In this document: positions 20,043 to 30,880 of the stretch, piece by piece
Position numbering within the stretch: the first letter of the stretch is position 1
How the letters are laid out: every line of letters starts with the position of its first letter
NCBI GenBank assembly: GCA_910589415.1
Contig: OU342637.1
Span: 29,666,162 to 29,730,161, forward strand
DNA: 64,000 bases
Source of the DNA: Malachius bipustulatus
Lineage: Eukaryota; Arthropoda; Insecta; Coleoptera; Melyridae
Direction of reading: 5' to 3'
Translations under genes and position numbers: made by a program
Notes under the pieces: model-generated
Told to the model about the DNA's origin: nothing
Seen by the model: the letters and a program-made list of their open reading frames with translations, nothing else
Database searches by the model: none

Positions 20043-21622
20043 TCGCAGTCTTTTGACATAACCCCGGGTCGGTCACAACGGGAACAGAACAGTTTCGGTT
20101 GTCCGGTACATTGGCTGCGGTAGTGGCCAGCCTCCCCGCAGCGCCAGCAGATCGTGCGGGAATTGTCTCGGACGGGGGCGGCGAATCTGACGGACCCCGT
20201 GTCAGCGGGTGCGGCCGCGGTGTTGCCCGCTTCAATGGCTCTCAGCGGTGGTGAGGCCGCTCGGTCCGGCTGCCTGCGCGGTTGCCATCCTTCTCTTCGT
20301 CGGGGTGTAGGGCTGTTGGAGGCGAAAGGGGCCTCGGACGAAAAAGGGGGTCTGCCCTCGGAGACTGAGGGGCGGCGGGCGGTGCGTAGCTCGGTCAGCA
20401 CGTCCTGTGCTGCCTTGGCATCCTCCATTATTGCACGGACGTCGTCGTAGCTTCGGCTCCAGATCAGCTGCTTGATCTCTGGCCGAAGATTTCGCTTGAT
20501 CCAGTCGATTTGACGGTGCGGCTGGATCGCTCCGTGACGTCTGCAAAGCGTCTGCATTGATGTTATATACTGGAGCACGTCTTCGTCGCGCCCCTGTACT
20601 CTGCGGCTTATTTCAGCCTCCAAGTCGAAGAGGTAGTCGTTCTTCAGAAAGTATTTGCAGAACGCCTCCAGGAAGTCCACCCACGTCGTCAGCCACATAG
20701 AATTATTCCGGTACCAAGCTAAGCATTCGCCCTCCAGCAGGAGGGGCATGGCACGGAGCATGCGCGTCTCACTCATCCCGTAAATCTCTCGCAATTCCTC
20801 TAGCCTTTCCAGGAAGTCGGCGGGGCTGCCGCGACCGTCATACCGCAAATTCCATGACGTCACGTTCGGTGGTTCCATCGGTTCGGCTTGGCTTCGGACT
20901 GGTTGTACACCAGCGGGGACGTGGAGGGGGAGCGTAAAGAACGTCGAAGTAGGAGGAGCAAACGTCTGCATGACGGATGGTGAAAGTACGGTCGGGGGCG
21001 GCGGCGGCTGGCTGACTGGTACGGTCCCGGTGACGTTGTATGTCGATGCGGAGGCTGGTACGAACGTCTGCATGACTGGTGGCGGAAGCATGGTCGGGGG
21101 CGGCGGCGGTCGACTGGCTGGTGCGGTCCCAGTGAGGTGATATGCCGCTACTGATGACGGTACGAATGCCTGCACGGTGGGCGGTGGCAGCACGGTCGGG
21201 GGCGGCGGTGGCTGGCTGAATGGCATGGTACCGGCGACATTGTACGTCGTTGCTGATGCCGGTACGAACTTGGGAGCCGTCCAAGTCGTCACAGTCGGCG
21301 TCATGACGGTTGCCGATACCGGAGGGGCGGTGTGCTCGGGGGCGGCGGTCTCGCTCTTAGCTGGGGGGTTCGGACGGGACCCCGTGAGCGACTTGAACCA
21401 CCCTGACAACAGCTTACGTTTCTCCTCGACGGTCCCTTCGTGTGGGCGACCCAACTTCGCCAACTCTCGGTCCAACTCGTCCTTTTTCAGTCGGTATATC
21501 CATGACGTGCGGGTTTCCGGGGTTTCGGAGTTAAGCAGGTCGTGAAACGGTTCCGGTTCGGTACCGGGTTCGACAGCGTGCCCACAAGCACCTGGCTGGT
21601 CGTCTCCTTTTGGGTCGGACAT
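20006..21622 (-). CDS. gag: Gag polyprotein, copy B
   Basis: Amino-acid sequence identical over all 538 residues to copy A. The DNA also looks identical from just past the frameshift site to the leader. The domain order is a SAP-like module, proline-rich repeats, Retrotrans_gag and two zinc knuckles. The full LTR D with TATA box lies upstream, so this copy is the one with a complete promoter. Confidence 0.9.
   Translation of the reverse strand: MSDPKGDDQPGACGHAVEPGTEPEPFHDLLNSETPETRTSWIYRLKKDELDRELAKLGRPHEGTVEEKRKLLSGWFKSLTGSRPNPPAKSETAAPEHTAPPVSATVMTPTVTTWTAPKFVPASATTYNVAGTMPFSQPPPPPTVLPPPTVQAFVPSSVAAYHLTGTAPASRPPPPPTMLPPPVMQTFVPASASTYNVTGTVPVSQPPPPPTVLSPSVMQTFAPPTSTFFTLPLHVPAGVQPVRSQAEPMEPPNVTSWNLRYDGRGSPADFLERLEELREIYGMSETRMLRAMPLLLEGECLAWYRNNSMWLTTWVDFLEAFCKYFLKNDYLFDLEAEISRRVQGRDEDVLQYITSMQTLCRRHGAIQPHRQIDWIKRNLRPEIKQLIWSRSYDDVRAIMEDAKAAQDVLTELRTARRPSVSEGRPPFSSEAPFASNSPTPRRREGWQPRRQPDRAASPPLRAIEAGNTAAAPADTGSVRFAAPVRDNSRTICWRCGEAGHYRSQCTGQPKLFCSRCDRPGVMSKDCECPRPGNETRGG
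20024..20030 (-). promoter_or_regulatory. -1 ribosomal frameshift site G GGA AAC, copy B
   Basis: Same heptamer and register as copy A, six codons before the gag stop at 20008-20006. The protease frame lies one base back. Confidence 0.75.
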
Positions 21623-21794
21623 CTCGGCGGCTGGATCCGGGTGAGACTATGCGGATGTAACGGAACAATTTATCGGAAAACAATTCTTGAAGTGGTCTCT
21701 CTCAACGGCGGTGAAAAGTCGGAAGCTTCTCCGGGTCTCGGATCTACGTCTTCGGAATCTTCAGGTCCCTGCTCTACGTCTTCGGAATCTTCAG

Positions 21795-21812
21795 GTCCCT
21801 GCTCGGGCGCCA
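21795..21812 (-). promoter_or_regulatory. Primer binding site, tRNA-Lys type, copy B
   Basis: Same 18 bases as copy A, seven bases after LTR D on minus. Confidence 0.8.
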
Positions 21813-21819
21813 GCTTTTC

Positions 21820-24438
21820 TGTGACGTTCTCTGGCTCGCTGGGAAATTCTCGGATCGACTGCAGATGTAGTTCGGCGGATTGCTCGGGCGCCAGATTTTT
21901 AGTAAGGGTTTACTCCCTGGGGAAAAAGTTTTCGCTAAATATTTCCCAATTGCCTGAGTCGCACAAATGATACGTTTATCGTATCCTTGTCCCTAAGGTC
22001 AGCTCAATGGAGAAACGGAAACGCCAGGGGTCAGATGAAGTTATCACTGAAGACGATGTATTCAATAAAACGGGCTTTAATCGCTTATTGAACGTCCCTT
22101 GTACCTTCCCGTGGAGCGGAGATGTAAGCGAAGTGAATATCGTTCGGCGGTGCCGGTGCTGGTGCGGGTCCGACTGGCTATTATAATTCCTGCGAGAGGG
22201 TTCCTTACCTTTTTCCTCACTCTCGTTTAACTTAAGACGGGTCGTTCGGTCAATTGAGCGAAATATTTCGGAAACACAGAAAGACCAACGTTTTCCTGAA
22301 TTATTATTTATTGATACAAAATAAATCGTTATAACATCCACAGAATTTTGCCACCAGAATTAAATGCCGTTCGGGGAACAAAAATTTATTACCACAATTA
22401 TTACTGTTTACTGGAAATTCTTATAATCATAAATTTATGAAAATATCCTTGTACGTGACGTGTACAAAAAGTAAAACTATTCTGCTGATTATTACAACCT
22501 ACCAAAAAAAATTCTAAGTTTAATTTTACGGAAAAATTCACGTACGTGACGTGTACAAAAAGCAAAACTATTTTGCTGATTATTACAACCTACAAAAAAA
22601 AATTCTAAGTTTAATTTTACAGAAAAATCCACGTACGTGACGTGTACAAAAAGCAAAACTATTTTTCCGGTTCTTGTGACCTACGGAAGAAAATTCTAAG
22701 TTAAATTTTACAGAAAAATTCATGTACGTAACGTGTACAAAAAGCAAAACTATTTTTCTGGTTCTTATGACCTACGGAAGAAAATTCTAAGTTAAATTTT
22801 ACAGAAAAATTCATGTACGTAACGTGTACAAAGAGCAAAACTATTTTTCTGGTTCTTGTGACCTACGGAAGAAAATTCTAAGTTAAATTTTACAGAAAAA
22901 TTCATGTACGTAACGTGTACAAAAAGCAAACCTATTTCTTTAATTAATACAACCTATTAAAAAAAATTTAAATTTATAAAATGAAATAAAGTACCTACCT
23001 AACTACGGAAAAATATTTACAAATACCAAACTAGACCTAATTCAACTTCAAAATACAAAAAAAAATATATACAAAATTAGACAGCTACCTACGGGAAAAT
23101 ATATTTACAATTAAACACTTGAATGAGGATCACCGTGAGGCGGCACTGCGTCCTGGGAGGACAACCAATTAATACCAAATTTAAATGCAATAAATCGGAC
23201 TTGGCCCGTGAGAGGACGGTCAAAAATTACCCAACTGTGCCTATCTATCGAAACTGGTCGGCGGCTCTAATTATTGATATCGCATAAACGTCGAGGCGGG
23301 GTTCCAGGAGAGGACGGGCGCTTTCAGGAAAGGTACTAGGTACGAGTTAAAATTGATTCACCAGTTACCCAGCCACGAGGGGAGGTCGCTTGCACCGCTT
23401 ACCCTACAGCTAGAAATGCTAGTGACCTCGCTGCTATATGGCCTTCGGAGAATAGGGGGAAATTTACTTGGTGTATCTCAGGGCGGTTAATGGTCAGGAG
23501 GCATAGGAGGGTTGAATCGGCGGTACCAGAAATGAATAAAGTTTATATCGAAACACCTACCTTATATCTGGGTATAGAGGGTGTCTGGTAACTGGCTGGC
23601 ACGTTCGTGTGGCGGCAAAACTCACATAAACTTGGCTCGAATGGCCTTTCTCTATTATCGCGACTTTTAAATTTCCTATAAATCGGGACTTTCTACAATT
23701 CGCGTCGGGACGGTTAGCTACGGCTAGTACGGAAGACGTCGGTCGGCGGTTTCTATGAACGGCACCCCAATAGCACTAACGTAGTTCACGACGGAAAAAT
23801 GAAAGAGCTGCACCGCGTAAAACGACGGAAAATCAAAGAGCGATGCACCGCGTAAAACGACGGAAAATCAAAGAGCGATGCACCGCGTAAAACGACGGAA
23901 AATCAAAGAGCGATGCACCGCGTAAAACGACGGAAAATCAAAGAGCGATGCACCGCGTAAAACGACGGAAAATCAAAGAGGACGCTAACAATCCCGGCAC
24001 CCATATTTATACCCTTCCTATCTGCCTGCACCCGCTATCGCAAAGCAAAAACGGGCACGCCACTTTTTCTGTACCGTGCGCCTGATCATTTCGAAAAGGC
24101 TTCAAGAAAACGGTCGCTAACTGCACCGATTCAGTTGGCAATAAATTTCAACTCCGTGTATAAAAAATCTCAAAACTTTCATGAAAAATAAAATTCGTGT
24201 TGCCGGCTCGCGGACTCATGCTATTTATTAAAATTATAATAATTACTGTTCGGCTTTTCATAAAAATTACATTTTCATTATTATTTCCTACTATGAAAAG
24301 AATGGAAACCAGCTTATTTCATGAAACTTGATTTGAATAATATGACTTTGAGAATTAACTATTGCATTTCGATTGAATTTAAATTTCTTGAATGTTACCT
24401 AATGAAAAACGAAGTCGAAAATACGCGACTTCGTTACA
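21820..24438 (-). repeat. LTR D, the 5' LTR of the composite (2619 bp)
   Basis: Same length as LTR A and almost the same sequence, with the same repeat numbers (91-bp array 22449-22986, 35-bp array about 23789-23981). Near its low-coordinate end it carries variants shared with the inner LTR (CTAAATATTT, TGTACCTTCC) and not with LTR A. The TATA box is at 24006-24011. Confidence 0.9.
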
Positions 24439-24620
24439 GCGCATATCTTGAGAATATTCAAAGACCTAGTCTTTAATAGTATTTATCGTACCCCCAAGAT
24501 ATGTTACTGTCAAGGTTTGGATTAAGGAGTCTGTCGTCTATACGTGAATACTCCGCAACGCTCTTCTAAGGGGACCTCAACCCGAAATGTTGACACTTTT
24601 CGGAATTCCACGCCTCGTAG
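24439..24620 (+). pseudogene. LINE reverse transcriptase C-terminal fragment, right half
   Basis: Begins with the right GCGC duplication and continues the LINE frame broken at 7311 (AYLENIQRPSL then stop). Further decayed sequence, including an LSRFGLRSL-like piece near 24500, still resembles the LINE C-terminus. Beyond ~24620 no similarity is visible. Confidence 0.65.
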
Positions 24621-26880
24621 CAATGTATTGAAGCTGCTTGCTATTTGTGTGTATCATTTTAGTCACCCTTTTCCAAAGTGGTAATAAAATGATGCAGTAG
24701 TTGTTCGGAGGTGTTCTCAGAACTCTCCAGGCTCAAACGTTGTAAGTTCTCTGGCAACACCAGCGGCTTTGGCTCACAGATTTTCAGGAAGTTTTTTTCA
24801 AGGTTAATATTGAAGCACCCTCTTTAGAAATGCACTGTCCGTCTTCATGATGACAATTATTAGGTTCTGCTAAAGAATTTCCATAGGAATCGCCAGGACC
24901 AGGCGACAATTTTTTTATTGTGTTAAGTACACTTATCGTAACGTTTGTTTTGACTTGCGTGTATAACATTTTTTCTTGAGCTGCGTGTTATCAGGAATAA
25001 TTTAAATTGTTGACATAGATGCGCTTCTAATTTTAGTGTGCATATTTGTTGCTTTTAGACACGTTTCAGTCACTGACATCAAGAAAATTATACTTCTGGC
25101 AAGAATTCAAAAACAATTTGTTCACAAGTGCATTTCTGTCTTCTTAAAATAAATCCTAGAAAAATATCATGCAATCCGATTTATTCGAAATTTTATGACG
25201 GCTCTAACGGGGGAGCAGCATTTAATAATACGGTATGTAATGTGACAGCGAGATACTAAAAATTTTTTGTTCAATTACATTTATTTTCATTTCAATAATA
25301 AAATTGCCATTAAGATGAACGAAGCATAAAGTTTATAGCTAAAATAGATGAAAAATAACCCCACGGTTCATTCACCATTTTAAGAGATGGGAAATAAAAG
25401 GCTGAATTCGTATCACAGCTTTTGTTATTTGAAGTGGAGTAGAACTGCAAGGCTGTTAAAAATTGATGAATCTTATCTGGAACATATTACATTTTTTTAC
25501 TGCCCATTGTAAAATTTTATCTGATTAATGAATGCATTTAAACTTATTTTACTGCGATAATTGGAAACTTGCTGCGGTTGGCAACAATTGGAATTGCTTT
25601 TACAGTTTTAATTACTTCTTTATATTCGATGATAACAATAAAGTCTTATTATTATCATCGAATAAGAATTTATGATCATTATAATGAGAGAGAAAAAATG
25701 CGATTATCGTAACTAAATTTTGCTTTCTTTTATTTTTCAGGTACGATGTTTGGTTTAACTTAATATGAGTTGACCTGCTGCGCCAAAGCTCGGATAAAGC
25801 TAATTGATACATCCCCAACAAGTAAAGTAGTGAGTACGATATTTTTTTGCTTATACAACTCTTTCGCGAGAATTAATCATCAGGATATCTAACACCAAAG
25901 CGTTGGGTAAAAAAAAAACTTGGGACACATAAAAATGGGAACGAGGCGCGCACTATTTCTCGTATACATACAGAAATACATAAGATAGTCTTTATTAAAA
26001 TCAACCGGTTTTTGTACAAATCTATAAGTTATGAGCTGTTTCTTATTAAATACTCACAGTTTTCACCCCAATTAAGAAAACATTGTTACCGACATGTTAC
26101 TTAATATCCGGGAAACTTTTAATTAAAATTTGGCAGACGTTTTCAGGACTTCAGTTTCAAGAATTAAATTCTCAACTGTCATATAATGTACAACACTATT
26201 TCTTTGGATATTCTAAGCCACACTACAAGCGAAATTCCTGTTAGAGGAAGCTCTCTCGGCTTTACTTTTGTCAACAGAGAACAATATTTCACCAGCTATA
26301 ATAAGTTTGAAACTCGAAGGAGACGATTATTACACTTACGAAGAACAAACTTCAGCAAGTTGTAATTAAACTCAGTTTTAATAATGGATTTGTATTTGCT
26401 GAAAGCACTTAAAGGTAGATTCGGAGGAACTTTATTTGAAGAATTCTCGCGTTCATCCAATAAACAAATCGGGACGGCCGTATTATTTTTACCCTTTAAT
26501 TCGGAAATTTAGGTCGACCTAATTTTAGTGGTAAACAGTAGATTTTAAAGAGCCTCGCCTCAATATAAGATATGAGTTGAATTAAAAGCATTTTATATTT
26601 ATCGTTTACATTTTCACGATTTTTTTCATCTGTGGATTCGATGATAATATTAATATTATTATTATATATTAGCAGTACTTATAACACTAATTACAATGAC
26701 TGTCTCGGCGTATGTTCCCCGTTTTCCCGCATCCAAAGCATGCAACGAGGCCTGCCCGAGGTCTTTTATCCACTTTGGCCACCAGAGTTTCCAGCCTTCT
26801 AGAAAATTCTTCTTTCTGTTGACCAGTGCTTGAAGCAGCGCCTCGTCGGCTGTTTTATTTTGCTCACTAAACAAGAGATT
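24621..26880. other. Intergenic, no gene; one short hairpin
   Basis: AT-rich sequence without a supported gene. At 25625-25662 two 17-base arms around TTCGATGATAA form a hairpin with a four-base loop and one mismatch. The same TTCGATGATAAT block recurs near 26636. Confidence 0.4.
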
Positions 26881-26883
26881 CTT

Positions 26884-26998
26884 CCTGGACGGCGATTCTC
26901 GAGTTCGTGAGATCCCCTCGTGAGAGTTCACAGGAAAGCCGATCAGGTTTTGAGGTTTTCATGTGAACTCTCACTAACTCGAGAATCACCGTCCTGGT
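26884..26998. repeat. Imperfect inverted repeat, ~40 bp arms
   Basis: The left arm has GACGGCGATTCTCGAGTT and GTGAGAGTTCACAGGAAA. The right arm carries the complements, ending in CACCGTCCTGG. The left arm has about 14 extra bases. It lies at the edge of a minus open frame (26662-26931) that matches nothing I recognise. Confidence 0.6.
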
Positions 26999-26999
26999 C

Positions 27000-29228
27000 T
27001 CCTGATCTCTCAGCCCATCAATGAGCTCCGGCTCGCCATGTCTCCTAGGTAGTAATTCCTAGTTTCTCTATTTTTGTTTATTCGTGCAGTACGATTCAAT
27101 ATTAAGAAAATTTCGTTACTGCGTTTCAAAAATAACAATACGGTAGTCAGTTGCGAATATTTTGCTAGAGACGCACATTCTCGAAACGGAAATAAGCACT
27201 CGTTGGCCCTTCGGTCTGGGACTCGAATGTGGTCGCCTTTAACCTGACGCTTCCCTTTACATCCAAATTATCGCTTTTGGTACTTGCGATGCACGCATCA
27301 GGTGATATCGTAATCACAAAATCGCAACTGACCTAAGGTCATTAAGAATTATAGCTCGAGAAAACGATTTTTATTTTGAAGTTAAAATACACGTAGATAG
27401 GCTTTAACGCCATAAATGCGTTACAGGGCTTTCTTGGTGTCCTATTATTGAATTCTGTGCTGATTATTTGGACCTGTGATCTTGACTACCTGATGAAGCG
27501 GTCAATATGTACTTATATTTTTTCCGTAGGTACGAAACATAATTAGAGTTTTTGACCCCAGAGCCTAACAACTTCAAGGATTGTTTTACTAAACGAAAAA
27601 TATTGCAAAAATTTTTTGATTCCATAAAACAGACGTTTTTAGTAAGATCGCCCCGCACTATGTAATAAACTTTTTAACCCAGTTAGTTTGAATTGCTGTG
27701 ACTCATTTTTAGATTATTTATCTAGGATCAAGTAAAACTTAACTTGACACTTTAACTCGGTCTATACTTAGATAAATAGAAATAGCAGCTATCTGCCTAT
27801 TATAAATCATGCGGTAGGTATGTTTTCATTCTCAAGCTGTAAAATTTAGATCAAAGTTTCATATCAATCATGTTGTGATATGTTATTATGATATGTTTAT
27901 TTGTACACACGCCCGGCCTGGAATAATAATAACTATTTTTTTAACGCTAGAAATAGCCCGAACTTCCCTGAATAATTAAAAAGCTTGTTCCCTGAAATGA
28001 AACCGTGCATCCTTTATAAAATCACATGTTTCAGAACGTGAAAAAGCAGAAAAAATGCAATTTTCCACTCTGTATAAGTACATAATGAAATTCGTTGTTT
28101 TATTTATTTTAAAATTACTGAATATAATAGCCTTTCCATGTCAGGATTGTTGATGTTCTCTTGCTGTTACTATATTCGCTCCCTTTTTATGGGAGCAAAC
28201 ATTAACAACTCCCCCCACACTGTTGTATGTATATGAATGTATGTATGTAGAAAATGCAACTTTTTTTCAGTGTGGAATATAATCAAATAACTCCAATATG
28301 TGTTATTTAAAATGAGGTCAATCACAATAAGAAGTCTTTCAGTTAAATTGTAATTATATCCGGGAAACCTGAATTGTAAAACGATACAGTAATTAAGGGA
28401 TTAATTCGTACCCTAATTTATCACATTTACACCTTACTTGCTTTGTCTCGTTCATTCTCGTTCATCAGCTTTGTGTTGAACAATCGGCTGATCATTAGTA
28501 AAGATTGTGTTATGTAATTCTAACCAACCTTTAGAGTTCTATCTAAGTAATGAATATGGATTGAGAGGAGACAACTGAGGTTGCGGTCTCTCAAATAACA
28601 ATCTAAGAAATGCTAAATCTACTTTCTTAAAGGAAATCACGCACGTCACGATGTTACGATGTTCTTGTTACACCAGGACTGTTCCCAGCATTTCAAGATA
28701 AATATCTCATCCCAGGTTGATTCAATACCTAATTTTATTTCTTCTTCACGCATAAGTATAATATAATATGAGAAATAATTCGCTCACGTTTTGCGTTAGT
28801 TACTTAACTCTCAAATTCTCCTTGTTATAAAAGACGCGAAGTTCAGTTTTAGAGATCTATCGACGTGGGTAAAAAAAATACTTCACGTGCACATGCGACT
28901 AAATGACCTGATTCTGGATTCCAGAATTAACGGAGCGGAACAACTTCATCATTTAAGTCATCTCCTAAGATTGTAAGAGAAGGGCTAATATTTACTATTC
29001 ATTTACTCGTGAAAGGATTTATGCTAGCTCAGTAGGTACACAAGCAAAAAGTAGGACACGACTAAGTCATCTCCATTGTCTAGGCGAATAGGTTCATTAC
29101 ATTCAACGCCAATTTCAATCAATAGACGAAGGTTTTTGTAATACATGAAGGAGTCTTAGTCTTATTTGTTCAAGACACAAGCGAGAAGGATGTGGTTCGA
29201 TCGAGTCAACACCTCGATCTGGGCAACT
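27000..29228. other. Intergenic, no gene recognised
   Basis: AT-rich, with only short open frames and no domain signature on either strand. A short (TATG)n-like run is near 28226-28250. Confidence 0.4.
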
Positions 29229-29240
29229 TAGTTATGGTTA

Positions 29241-30047
29241 GAGAACGGATTATAGGCAAAGAAAAAGTGCAAAATAGGCGCCTTTATAGGCACATTTTTT
29301 AGGATAAAAAGGCTTAAACTTTAACCAAATAGGCAAATTTTACTACCAAATTTTCACTACATAGAAAAAATGAGTAACACAAATTTACGTTTATATGTGC
29401 CTTAAAAATTCCTGCCGATTTCCAAAAATTTACATCAATTTTCCTAAGATTTTGTTTTACATCAAGCACGTTGTTTGATAAATAAAATAATTACAAATAT
29501 TACCCTTAGCATTTTTGCTACAAGCTCGGAGAAATATTGTGTCGCCATCCAAGAATTCAGGATATGGCTTAATCCATGAAGAAATTTTGTTTGATTTACT
29601 CATTTTTATGTATTAAAATTTTATGCCAGCAAATTCTGGTCTACCAGTACCTTCATATTCATTCATGAGAAGTAAGAAAGTAACAGACACATCTGGGAAT
29701 CATTAAAACCAAATATGTGTAGTAAATGGAAACAATAATAATTTGAGAACTTGAAAAGGTATGCCTCATCCTTCACCACAGGTGTCCGGGTCAGTTATTT
29801 TTTCTATAAGGGGTTATAGCTATTGAGTTAGGACCTATAATAAATTATCTCAAGTGGAGTAGAAAAATTTTCAATTTTAATATTTTTTCAAAGTTAATAA
29901 TTATTGTTAGCATGAAATATATTTTGAGGTGGATAAATTTAAATTTATTTGAATAGGCAAGAATAGGCATTTTTTGTGAAAATAAGCACCAGATACTCAA
30001 ATAGGCAAAAAAGGCACAAATAGGCACTTTGCCTATAATCCGTTCTC
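29241..30047. mobile_element. Non-autonomous TIR element with 12-bp target duplication
   Basis: The first 21 bases (29241-29261, starting GAGAACGGATTATAGGCAAA) are the exact reverse complement of the last 21 (30027-30047). TAGTTATGGTTA lies directly outside both ends (29229-29240 and 30048-30059). Inside, AATAGGCA-type motifs are repeated near both ends in opposite orientation, the usual arrangement of subterminal transposase sites. There is no transposase. Subterminal repeats suggest hAT, but a 10-12 bp duplication fits Mutator-like elements better, so I leave the superfamily open. Confidence 0.85.
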
Positions 30048-30189
30048 TAGTTATGGTTAATATCTTCTCCCTAGGAGTGATAACATCCTAATCAACTCAA
30101 CTCACTAATTAGGAGAGGTCTAGGAATATCTAGATCAGCTCACTAACTAATGGATACATCGAGTGTGGGATCGAGGAACTAGGTAGGAT

Positions 30190-30880
30190 CTTCAAAATGG
30201 CGACCCTTCCAATTATACCGGAGATAGATATCAACTTTATTATTTTAAATGGGACATCCCATATAGTATTGCATTCCAAATTATCATAAAAATCCAATTT
30301 TCTAGAGCTAAATTATTAGCGACCTTTTTCTGAAAAGTATCGCGTGTAAATTCACGGACCCTTTGATCAGTGTAGAAAATGAGAAAAAAAAGAGGTGCAT
30401 CGCGCGCACTAAAAACAGTAAAAACGACTACGTGGAACCCAGAGGTTTACGTGTAAGTCCTTATTTGGCAATATCGACGACAAGTTATCAGGATTGGTTC
30501 AGGGGACGTGTGATCTACGACGCGCACCTGGAAGAAAGCGTCGAGGGAAGCCCGGGTATTTTTTTTATCTTTCCCGTGCATGTTATCTTTCTAAAAAGAA
30601 TCGCTTCTTAAAATTTATCTTAACAGAATTTGAGTCCGGGACCGAAAGGCCAACGAGTTTTTGTTTTATTCGAGAATCTACCTCTTAAGTGAACTACATT
30701 TAACTGCCCGGTCATCCTGTTTCTTTCCAACGACAGTGAAGAATTTTCTTAAATCTCGAGATAAATTTTAAAACGTATCGCCGATTAAACAAGAGTGTTT
30801 CCGGCAATTAATTGCGAAAAAGAAAAACGGCTTACATGTCCCTATCGCAACTTTTTCTGAGGTATCCTACAGTCGCAGTT
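30190..30880. repeat. Decayed relative of the foldback element
   Basis: 30205-30270 resembles the left arm of the foldback near 2490-2560 (TTATACCGG, ATCAACTTT, TATTTTAAATGGGACA). 30825-30872 resembles 2700-2745 (CGGCTTACATGTCCCTATC). The sequence between is unrelated. It probably represents two remnants of the same family. Confidence 0.55.

Larger units (their letters stand above)
7312..24438 (-). mobile_element. Ty3/gypsy-type composite dimer, non-autonomous Gag-Pro element
   Basis: A 17.1 kb unit transcribed on minus and flanked by one GCGC duplication. In transcription order: LTR (24438-21820), internal region B (21819-17593), LTR (17592-15200), five leader bases, a truncated LTR (15194-14178), internal region A (14177-9931), LTR (9930-7312). 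Each internal region has a primer binding site, gag, a -1-frame protease ORF and a polypurine tract. Both lack reverse transcriptase and the integrase catalytic core. The outer LTRs have the same length (2619 bp) and few differences, so the insertion looks young. A single target duplication means the dimer either formed at one site after insertion or integrated as one molecule. Confidence 0.9.

Noticed and set aside
7312..24438. Endogenous retrovirus with env
   Set aside because: No env-like frame with signal peptide or membrane segment lies between the integrase remnant and the polypurine tract. The third module is zinc-knuckle-like.
26662..26931. Small gene on minus with a Trp-rich segment
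   Set aside because: No homolog recognised, and it overlaps an inverted repeat. The evidence is too thin to call it a gene.
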